Part shown: positions 54,525 to 64,000 of the stretch, one piece after another | How positions within the stretch are numbered: the first letter of the stretch is position 1 | Layout of the letters: each line of letters opens with the position of its first letter | Source of the DNA: Microplitis mediator | Taxonomy: Eukaryota > Arthropoda > Insecta > Hymenoptera > Braconidae | Direction of reading: 5' to 3' | NCBI RefSeq assembly: GCF_029852145.1 | Contig: NC_079977.1 | Coordinates: 8,281,337 to 8,345,336, forward strand | DNA length: 64,000 nt | Notes under the pieces: model-generated | The model's database searches: none | The model's input: only the letters and a program-made list of their open reading frames with translations | What the model was told of the DNA's origin: nothing | Made by a program: the position numbers and the translations under genes

Positions 54525-55890
54525 GTAATTTACTTCAGTAATTAAATAATAATAATAATAATATGGGGGACCAAGACAAGACGGCAATCGTAAATGAGTA
54601 ATTAATTTTAGTGGCTTTTGAGCACCGGATACGATTTACTTTATTTATTTCGAACAAATCTGTCATCACTTTACTATAATTGTAATTTTTAAAATTTTCG
54701 GGGCACTCCAGAATTTTAATTGCTGTATTTTTTTCGTACCTTTTATATGTCAAGAATATAATGATTGATGAATATTTTTGATAGAAAAAAATTATGTCGG
54801 GGTGGGATGAACTTTTTTTTTATGTTCTTAAATTTTTTGTACCCTCTTCTACCCTCAGTATTCCGTAGCGCGTTAAAATCTAAAATATTTGAAAAATATA
54901 TAAAAAAATATCTTCTAATTACATTGTTTAGTGTAAAGTAAATTTATAATGAATATTTTTAATTTAACGAAAAATGCATCCGTAAAAGAAACCCTACAAT
55001 TTTTAACTTTTGTTTCTCAAAACCTAATTAACAAAAATGATTCCACGACCTCTTTAAATTATTGCACAAAGACTGATCTTTAAAATGAATGGTATCAATT
55101 CAGCCCATCGTAATTTGTTCAAAACTTATGAATTTTTTAAAATTAATATCAACGATTTGTAAGTTGATGGATAAAATAATAAAAAAGATACCGACTTAAT
55201 GAATTTTTTTTAGTGATATTTACATTGATTGACAGTAACATTAATGTTCAATTTAATTTATAAAGCGTGCATAATAATGAAATAGTTTGTTTAAATGTAT
55301 GAGTATATTTAAAACGTAACGGAGCGCGAAAGTTGTGCAAAGTCAGAAGTAAAAAAAAAAAAATAAAAGTTATATATAGTGTTGTGTGGTTGAGTACGTG
55401 AAGGAGAGAAGATACTGAGGGTGGAGTATTTGTATGTGCACACGATACGAGTTAAAACGGTGTTAACCGGTAATTTAGATCTCGGGTTAACGGCTGCTAA
55501 TTTAGACTTCCGTTATACGGGCACGCGATTTTAAATATTCGACAATCTGTTCGATTAATGATAATTCCCGCGAGATCTTGATTGATATTTATACGTTCAA
55601 CAGTGTATTTTAGCGCTACGCCGACAAGTTGCTTTCCCGGTTTTATAACATATTTTTTGTTGCTGTATATATTTATACTTATATATACTTAACACTCGAT
55701 ACAACACACGTGTCGATAATTCTTTAAAACAGTTTTTTTTTTTTTATTGGAAAAGTAAACAGTGGATGTGTAAATTTATGTTTATTTAATTATTATAACT
55801 TACATTATTTTTATTTGTTTATTTATTCATTTTTTTTATTACAGAGAGAAAAATGTAAAAATTCGAATTCAAAACTTCTTAATTAACTTT
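54525..55890. other. AT-rich region with a unique block at 55300-55640
   Basis: Mostly plain AT-rich DNA. The 55300-55640 part is more complex and contains AACCGG/GGTTAAC-like motifs, but there is no reading frame or promoter that I can defend. Confidence 0.3.
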
Positions 55891-56009
55891 AACTTCACTG
55901 TAAAAAATCGGGAATAACCTTGGAGTTATTACGGATTTTATTTAAATCCGGATTTGATCCGTCACCCCATACAGGAGCTGCCAGAGTTGAACAACGGGCC
56001 CCTACTTGG

Positions 56010-56545
56010 CCCAGCACTGGGGAACCTAGCTTTGGCACACCTATATTGGCCCAGGCTTGGGCCAGGACTGGGTAACCTAGCCTTGGCCGTCTAATGGCAA
56101 GCCAGACTTGGGCCAAGACTGGGTAACCTAGCCTTGGCCGTTACAATGATTACCCGGGCTTGGGCCAAGACTGGGTAACCTAGCCTTGGCTATCCAATGG
56201 CAAGCCAGGCTTGGGCCAGGACTGGGTAACCTAGCCTTGGCCGTCTAATGGCAAGCCAGACTTGGGCCAAGACTGGGAAACCTAGCCTTGGCCGTTACAA
56301 TGATTACCCGGGCTTGGGCCAAGACTGGGTAACCTAGCCTTGGCCGTCTAATGGCAAGCCAGACTTGGGCCAAGACTGGGAAACCTAGCCTTGGCCGTTA
56401 CAATGATTACCCGGGCTTGGGCCAAGACTGGGTAACCTAGCCTTGGCTATCCAATGGCAAGCCAGGCTTGGGCCAAGACTGGGTAACCTAGCCTTGGCCG
56501 TTCAATGGCAACCCAGACTTGGGCCAAGGTAGGATTACCCAAGTT
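56010..56545. repeat. Minisatellite with alternating unit types (higher-order repeat)
   Basis: The common core is CTTGGGCCAAGACTGGGTAA then CCTAGCCTTGG. Units alternate between a TCTAATGGCAAGCCAGA spacer and a TTACAATGATTACCCGGG spacer, giving a dimeric period of about 110-120 bases. Confidence 0.9.
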
Positions 56546-56789
56546 TGGATATACCTATGGTTTATATAAGTAGATCATATAAATGTACCAGTTCAACGTT
56601 AGTAGGTTCGTCCAGTAGCTACCGTTTGAACCCAGTAATCAGAAGGACGGCAGTTCGCGCCCAGAGTCCAGCAGAATTTCCACCGAGTTTTTTTCACATC
56701 ATTTACCTCCCTTAGATCATTAAAACGTTAATGATCATGAATTCTACGAGGTTAATAATAATAAATTTTTTTTAATTAAATTTATTCGT

Positions 56790-56990
56790 TTCCTGGAAGC
56801 CTGGGCCAGGTCTGGCAACCAAGCATGGGCCAGGTCTGGTAACCAAGCATGGGCCAGGTCTGGCAACCAGGCTTGGCCCGAGATTATCATTCCAGGCTTC
56901 TACCAAGGCTGGGCCAAGACTGGTTTACAAGCCTGGCCTAAGGTTCTACAAAGTTGGGCCAAGTCTGGGCCAAGCCTGGGCCCGTGGTAC
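56790..56990. repeat. Related short tandem array
   Basis: Three near-perfect copies of AAGCATGGGCCAGGTCTGG/CAACC, then diverged GGGCCAAG words. Related to the core of the array at 56010. Confidence 0.75.
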
Positions 56991-57316
56991 TTTCCTCTCT
57001 GGGACTCGGAGTTCCGGAGTTTCAGAAAAAGTCACTCCGAATACGGAGTAAATAGGGAGTTTGTTTTTCCGGTGGAATGGTTTCAGAGTGATCGAGATTT
57101 TTTAAAAATCCCCATTTACTCCGGTTCGGTGTTTTAATATTAAAATAAACCCTTTAGAAGTTAATTTCACTGCAAGCCGGAGCTTCAATATTAAAATAAA
57201 TTTCTCTTCGTGGGGGATGTTACTACAAGGGGATTAAACGAATACTTGTTGTTTATGGTCTTTAAAAAGTAAATACAATTTTCTATGATTTAAATCTTTA
57301 TAATAATTACTATATA

Positions 57317-57415
57317 CAGTCATGCGGGCAAGTGTGCGCAAATCTATGCATTTCAGTCCAAAATGAATGGGTTTGCGCACACTTACCCACAGCGCACATT
57401 TGCCTCACATGACTC
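57317..57415. mobile_element. Tiny hairpin MITE (99 bp)
   Basis: CAGTCATGCGGGCAAGTGTG at the left and CACATTTGCCTCACATGACT at the right are imperfect inverted copies, with a second nested pair around GTGTGCGCAAA. TA at 57315-57316 and 57416-57417. Confidence 0.65.
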
Positions 57416-57417
57416 TA

Positions 57418-57511
57418 CACTGAAAAAAATAATCGCTAGCTGCTAGCGATTTTTTTCTTTAGCAGCTAGCGATTTTTAATCGTTAGCTGCAAGCGATTAT
57501 TTTTTTCAGTG
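57418..57511. mobile_element. Tiny hairpin MITE (94 bp)
   Basis: Ends CACTGAAAAAAATAATCGC and GCGATTATTTTTTTCAGTG are perfect inverted repeats, TA on both sides. The middle repeats GCTAGCGATTTTT. The left TA is shared with the preceding element. Confidence 0.9.
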
Positions 57512-60500
57512 TAAGACCAATTTTTTAAAATTATAGCTATTTAATAAGTCAGGAAATTTTCTCTACAAGTACGATCGAATTCCACTATTGACCGAATGCT
57601 GCTTTTTGAGAAGACAAAAGTTATAGATTATATAATTAAATTTCCTTTCCATTGACCACCCACAATGTTTAAGTATTACCAGATTCTATAAAGAATTCAC
57701 TGATCAGAATTCAGAACATATAACATTTTATTATCCAGTTTAATTTTGATTAATAGTAGATCATTAAATGTATGCGATAAATATACGGTATAAAGCATTA
57801 TTGGAAAGGAAATTTAATTTCCTACAACTACAGTTCGTATAACAATAAGCATGAGATTAGTTGTTTGGAAGCTAAAGTAATTTCATTAATTAAACACATT
57901 TTTTGACAAGCATGATATTTGTATATGAAATTTAAAATGGCTATTTTAAACTATTAATTTTATAGAATTTTTGAATGTGATCAAAATAGTAAGAAATTAA
58001 ATTTCTTATCTTCACAATGTTGATTGTTTTAAAAAATTACTGATATCACTGATTTAAAAATAGTTAGAAAGAAAGAGGTGAAATGGTCCATTAAAAAAGG
58101 TCAATAATAGTACGAATTTCATTCTCCACACTAAAAAATTCGCGTAGGGAATGCGGATTAAATCCGGAGTAAACGCGAAGTGAATTAATTTTTATTTATT
58201 TACTTCCCTCGGAGTGAAAGTCACTCCGAAGAGAAGTTTTGGAAATATTATTTATAAAAAATAACTCCACTGAACAAAATCGAAGTAAAAACTCGCGTAT
58301 TACATTACCAATATAGTAAAGTTAAGTCTTAATGTTTTGGTGTTTATATCGGGTGCGGAAATTAGTGCAAGCACACGGAGAAAAAAATATTGTTCCTCGA
58401 ACGATCCAAAGGATAGCAACTCGTAGATCGTTACCACAACAATATGTATACTTATGGTAATACAATAACGTATCGTTCCTGTAACTATCTATTATGGAGG
58501 GTAGAGGTACCATGGATCATTAATGAATTACAATAATAATGAACCAACAAACAAGTAATCAGTATATAAAACTCGGATTACTTATTGTTTAAAAAGAAAC
58601 ATTTATATTATTGTCACGACTCATGTTAAAGAGACATTATCAAAACTTGTGCTATATTGCCGTTAAGTGATTTGTAAATTCTTTTATTTAAATAAATAAC
58701 AAAAAAACAGTCAATATCAAAAAGTCATTTTCATGGTAGCTCTGCAAATTTGCGAGCGAGCCTTGATGGTCTAAGAGATGACAATTCAATAAGTAATTCC
58801 ACCAAGGAAAAAGGAAAATTTACCAAACGACTTTAAATTTATCAATGTCTTCGGTTTTCTTTAAAACAAATCGATAAATGAATGACAGTATAAAAAAGGA
58901 CAATACTATTTTCATTTAGAATTAGTTGTAATTTTTCTATATGAAGAGTAAACTACATTATTAACGCAAGAGTAAAAGTCGCTCTGAAAGTGAAGGCATT
59001 AAATGTAGGAGCAGAGACACACATATGAAGATGATCTGGACCAGTTATGGACTATAAGACTTCTGAAATTTGTATCTTACCAGGGACACCGCAGAGGGTT
59101 GTCCGCCATCTCGTGGCGAGCACCGAACTACTTCCATTGCGACTGTCTAACTCTGGTGACTCCCCCCTCTTTCATATGTTTCATTTCACTCAGACAATGT
59201 TTTCCCTCACTTTAAGCGAGTTTTTTCCGTCGTTACAGTATACATTTGTTTTCGCGTTAAAAGAATAATAGAGATAAACTGCCGTATCTCTAGATTGATC
59301 GTAAAAATTGCGGCAAAAATGTTCACAGTCGTAATCATATTATTTAAGCCTTCAGGACATTCTCACAAAACCCCCTCGCAATTTTTAAAAAATGTTGGAA
59401 AATCCAAATTGCACACCTCAATCGCTCATTTTATTTTTAATCATTACTTTTATTTTTTTATTATGAATTTTTATTGAACTTTTACATTATTAATTTTATT
59501 TTTTTATTTCATAATTCCAGTTTAATTTTTCTTTTCATTAAAATTTTTTCTCAATATCCCGCATTTTGTTGTAGATGTCGCTCTTTTTTTTCAATCCTAC
59601 AGTTTTACGCTAGTGCTGCTGCCAGTGGTTGATAGGGAGAAAAAAAGAAAAAAAAATTTACTTTTGTAATAATAACAATAGTAAAAATAAAAATAGCCGC
59701 TAAACTTTTCGTGAATAATCAGTTTTACGTTTTTAATTAATTACAATCAAACTAGACGGATTTAGATAGTAATTTTCAATAGAGTTCTTGTGATCAATGA
59801 TACAAACATAATAAAAAAAAGGTTAGGCCGATTAATTGTGTCTATCGAGAGTTATTTGGTTTACTACAGGACAATTTACAACTCGTGTCACTGGGATTAA
59901 ATTTATATTTAATTAATGGAATAATCAATCGACTTAAGATTGGGTCGAAATTATTCTTTAATAAATTGTCTTTGTGTTAGTATACAATTTGACCTATTTT
60001 ATTGTAATCAAAAGAGTATAGAGAAAATTTAATGTAAGTGAATGAGTCCAAAAATTTAGAGTGATCATAAAGCACCCTCAGCGCTTTCGCGCTTGAGGTG
60101 TGCAATAATTTTTAAAATAAACAAATGAGAAGAAACTTTTCATGCTCATTTATTTAATAATTAATGATCCTGAAATTAGCAGAAAATTGACAAATTTCCA
60201 ATTTTTTTTTTCAACAATTAAATTATAAAAAAATAAAAAAAAATAAAAATATGCATATATAGAAAATTAATAAAACTATAGGTGCTATTTTTTGTACTAT
60301 TTATTTTTTTTAAATTTATCGTTTTTAAAAATTAAAAAATTATCAAACGTCAGAAAATTTTAGTATCATTGGTATGAGTGTCAATTTAGCAGACATGAGA
60401 TAATTAGTAAAATTTTAAATAGATAAATAAATTAATTAAAATAATGAAATTTTAAAAAATGCACGTACGGATTATGCATTTATCTAAATACGCATTTTTT

Positions 60501-60680
60501 AATTTTTTCTCCACTTATATTTTATCCATTTATTCTAAAATTAAAAAAAATTTCACTTGTCAACTACATTTACACTAAATAATTAATCATTACATTAATG
60601 AAAACGTTTATTTAATAACAATGATAAAGTTTCTGCTATGCCAGCGACAAAAAATAAACCAAAGTTTCATTATTTAACCC
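57512..60680. other. AT-rich region without a supported gene
   Basis: Contains a hairpin-element-like segment at about 58129-58300 (CACTAAAAAATTCGCG, GGAGTGAAAGTCACTCC) and another terminus-like CACGGAGAAAAAAATATTG at about 58374, each without a clear partner. A 73-codon ORF at 59047-59268 has no family features. Confidence 0.4.
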
Positions 60681-60689
60681 AAAAAAAAA

Positions 60690-60860
60690 ATTCAAATCTA
60701 ATTGGCGCGATGGTTTTAAAGTGACCTATCAATGTGTCAGGTCGCGCACATTGTGAACGCGCACGTCACAATACAGCCGTTGCTAAACATGTTGCCGCGC
60801 TTTTAGCTCTCCTCCGACCTCCGGTCAGTAACTATTTTATTTCGGTCGTGCATACATTTA
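60690..60860. promoter_or_regulatory. CpG-containing promoter-like block
   Basis: Within otherwise very AT-rich DNA this block is rich in CG dinucleotides (TTGGCGCGATGG, GTCAGGTCGCGCACATTG, AACGCGCACGTCAC). NRF1-like GCGCAC words suggest a housekeeping-type promoter. Transcription direction is not evident. A short leader with a possible donor (TCG then GTAATTT) lies at 61085-61091. Confidence 0.3.
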
Positions 60861-63808
60861 TTTATCTCACTAAATATTATTTGACATCCTCACTTTAATT
60901 TAAATCTTATTAATAATGAGAACTATTATTCATCTCCTGTCCCCTGTGATCTTAAAGTACATAAATATTAAATAATTAAGTGTTCAACTAAATAACTAAA
61001 AATATGCAAAAGTATTGTGAGTTGTGTTTGTGGTTGGTGTTTTGTTTTTTGACAATGGAGCTTCCCGGATCGACATTCATTTAGCTCGGTAATTTATTCA
61101 TTTATTACTTCTACTTATTAATTATGAGATTTATTTCAAACTTTTTTAGTCTTATTTATTTTGAATAAAAATAGTTTAATTTCTTACGCACGTGGATCCA
61201 CTTAGATAAATATAGAAATTCTGTGACACATCTCTTACACCCACTTAAATTTTTTTTATTTATTTATAAATATATCAAATGTTTATGTTATATATTTATA
61301 AATTAACAATCAAATATTTTAATTACCAGTATAAATAATGTATACTTTTTTTGAGGTCAAGATAAAGTACAGGAAGTTGGATATATTTTTTTTTAAATAT
61401 GATAAAATTTAATTCTAAGAATTTTAAATAAAATAATAAATAAAAAACAATAAATTTTCTTCGAAAAAATTTCAAATAAGTTTAAAATTAATTGAAATAA
61501 AACATGAAGAAAAAATGGTTCTTTGATAATATTTAAAAAAAAAAATCAACTTCCAAAAAAGTTACTTTTATATTTTAAACTTGTGCGCATTGATTTTAAA
61601 ATATATAAATATACGACATTCATTTATTTCAATAAATATAATGTAAGATAAATGTGGGTACTACTGCAGTTCATTGTTTGACTTTAAAAAAGTCAATAAA
61701 ATGTCATAATTTGTTGCGAAGAAAAAAAATTTTAATGACTAGTCAGTAGTAAATTGATCTAAGTAAAAACAATGTAATAACAATTATGACTATTAATTTA
61801 TTTTTATGAAGTTGATAGCTGTCTTTCTCGGAATTTTTTTATTTGATAATTTTATCCACAGCGATTGTCAAAAGTTGATATCAATACTTAGTATTTTTTT
61901 TTTTATGATCTCAAGAATATGCCGAGTTATTATCTTATGGCTTCACACAAATTCTCAATTAAAAGATAAATAAAAATCTTTATTTTATTTTTAATTTGCT
62001 CTGCAACTATTGGTTCTTAATGTCAGTGTGCATACACTCAGTGCATCAAAAAAATTTTTATCTCAAGAATTGAGAATCTGTCATTAATCAGAAAAAAATT
62101 CTAAAGTTAGCAGACAATTAACAATTTTTGGATTTTTTTTTCAACGAATCAATTTAAAAAATAAATAAATAAAAAAATGCACATGTAGAAAATTTTAAAA
62201 ACTACAGGTGCAATTTTTAAAAATATCTTTATTTTATAATTATCATTTTTTAAAAAATCCAAAAATTATTAGACATCAGCTAATTTCAGTATCATTAATT
62301 TCTCCATGTTAATTAAAAATTAATCCAGCTAATAATTAATACGAAAGATAGAGTATTTAATATTTAATTAAATAAATTTATTTGACATTTATATAGTTTT
62401 ATAATATATAATTTGTTAAATAGTTAGCAATTTGTAGCTGTTATTCGCTTATTTAATATATTTATAATTTAATTTATTCGTTTCTAGTTTTTGACACTCA
62501 GTAATTTACAATCGTTGAGGTACTTAGTAATATATACATCAACCTTATAAAAACCCCAGGTATACACATACATAGTATTTTTTATTTACGCCCTATTATT
62601 TTATTAAAATACCATTTTAATTAATGAGTCTAAATGTAGCAGACTTCAGACAAATTTAAAATTATAAATAAATAGAGTAAAAAATCAAAAATATAATATT
62701 TATAAAAAATGCACTTATTAATTTAAAAATTTTTTAAATGCGTATTTTTAAAAAATTTTATTTTGTTAATTATTTACTCGATTTATTAATAATTTAAAAC
62801 TTGTCTGATGTCTGCTACAATCACACTCATTTTTATTATTAAAAAAACGCCTTTTTATTTAAATTGAACGAGTAAAAAAGCGAGTTATCTTCCATTATTT
62901 ATCATGAATATTTTTATAAAAATAGACATATATTTTCAATCACAATACCCACATTTACCCTATTTAGAAATTCAAATAATTATAATTATTAACTATAAAC
63001 TAATATTATTGAATATCTTTTATGTTCAGCTGAAATTTAAATCCAACGACAGTATGATCTCAAGATATGTTAAAAAGTATTAACAAGATTCAAAAATTAA
63101 TTTCCATAAAAAAAAATAATTTTTTAAAGCTTCTTAGATCATCCTACGTACAAGTCTTAGGTCTTGAATTTATAATAATCTGAAGGAGGTTGTTACTTGT
63201 CTTACAGTAACTATATATATATTACAGTGGACGTTGTTATATGGTACATATATGTATGTATATATTTATACATATACATATAGATATCACATTGGAATAG
63301 CTGGTGATATTGAGGTGGTACTAAAAAAGATAAGATAGAGAGACTCTTATCGAGTTGGATTACATTTAAGTTCACCTGCGTCCGAGTAGAGTAGAGGATT
63401 GAGTTTTGACTTTGTATATATTTATTTAGATAGGTATATATATACCTATATACATACATATATATTTAATGTTTATAGGTGTGGGTATATAGTGTTACAT
63501 TATTATCGCGGTCTTTTATCAGTGACCTCTGCACCATGTGCTGTTAGAGTTTTATATCATTGGGCTGTGAATGCTGAGGTAACTAACGCACTCTCCAATG
63601 AAAACGCGATAACGCTATCGTGTATGCTCAATCACGATCATGCTTGGTATAATAATGTCTACATTGCTTATTATACTTTTTTTTTGTGATTTATTTATTT
63701 ATTTAAGGACTGGCATTTTATTTTTTTTATTGAGTGTACTATAAGTACATAAAATATTAATAGTTTGTTTAGTTAAAATTTTTTTAATCACAAAATGCAA
63801 ATTTTTTA
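60861..63808. other. AT-rich region without a supported gene
   Basis: Only short low-complexity ORFs. Two diverged copies of a repeat (TGCACATGTAGAAAATT.../ATGCATATATAGAAAATT..., GTGCAATTTTT.../GTGCTATTTTT...) lie at about 60180-60400 and 62090-62300, and a TATACATA-rich tract at 63210-63480. Confidence 0.4.
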
Positions 63809-63983
63809 CACAAAAAAAAGGATTTTTTGACGCAAAAAATTTTCACTCGGTCCAAGAAAATCTTCACTTGCTCTAAGAAATTTCTCGCGTTACGAATAAA
63901 AAATGAAAATTTTCTTGAGTAAAGAAAAAAGTTTTTGGAACAAGAAAAAATTTCTTGCACCAAGAAATCCTTCTTTTTCTGTG
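63809..63983. mobile_element. Hairpin-family MITE (175 bp)
   Basis: Left CACAAAAAAAAGGATTT and right AAATCCTTCTTTTTCTGTG are near-inverted. The interior repeats CAAGAAA phrases, as in 3881 and 38718. TA flanks the left end; the right flank is CA, so one side has diverged. Confidence 0.65.
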
Positions 63984-64000
63984 CATTATTATTTATAATT

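Larger units (their letters stand above)
55896..57190. repeat. Composite repeat region with hairpin-family left end
   Basis: It starts CACTGTAAAAAATCGGG, like the terminus at 45286, but no matching right end was found. Inside are two arrays, at 56010-56545 and 56790-56990, and toward the right GGAGT/ACTCC words that recur at 58129-58290. Confidence 0.5.

Noticed and set aside
59047..59268. 73-codon ORF
   Set aside because: Length expected by chance; no domain, splice or start context that supports it.
63211..63689. Tyr-rich ORFs on both strands
   Set aside because: Derived from TATACATA-rich low-complexity DNA.

Overview
This looks like a window of nuclear DNA from an AT-rich arthropod genome, most likely an insect. 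A parasitoid wasp is plausible but is a weak inference. The evidence is: spliced genes with short GT-AG introns, an R4/Dong-type non-LTR element, Ty3/Gypsy and DIRS elements, tRNA-derived SINEs, and many small TA-flanked hairpin transposons. There is no bacterial organisation, no CRISPR array and no rRNA.

Layout. The first 740 bases hold the last three exons of a BEN-domain gene. A large minisatellite follows (893-2960), then an isolated protein-like reading frame (3337-3776, minus) and an A-rich hairpin-family repeat. From 5185 to 23204 lies a long foldback element broken by two insertions only 6 bases apart. One is a very young 14.6 kb Ty3/Gypsy element on the minus strand (6478-21110), with apparently identical 1767-base LTRs, gag, pol, three related small leader ORFs and no env. 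The other is a solo LTR (21121-22772). Next come a second foldback, a SINE, about 765 bases of (ATT)n, a 100-base assembly gap and an R4/Dong-clade element (25804-29348, minus).

Two host genes follow. The first (about 29722-38300) encodes a 63-residue secreted six-cysteine peptide. Its second intron contains a complete DIRS retrotransposon (31821-36590) with inverted terminal repeats, an internal complementary region, a gag-like ORF with a predicted intron, RT/RNase H/methylase and tyrosine recombinase. The second (41678-47611) is a five-exon alpha/beta hydrolase like valacyclovir hydrolase (BPHL), 290 residues, whose introns hold a solo LTR and two TA-flanked hairpin elements.

From 47612 to the end there is no convincing intact gene. 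This part is AT-rich intergenic or intronic DNA with a decayed coding fragment, several self-similar hairpin elements, a higher-order minisatellite at 56010-56545 and one CpG-containing, promoter-like block near 60700-60860.

The strongest biological leads are the trio of paralogous leader ORFs in the Gypsy element, the intact DIRS lodged in the secreted-peptide gene, the R4/Dong reading frame that runs 60 codons upstream of its first AUG, the altered nucleophile elbow of the hydrolase, and a family of TA-inserting hairpin elements filled with amplified versions of their own palindromic units.
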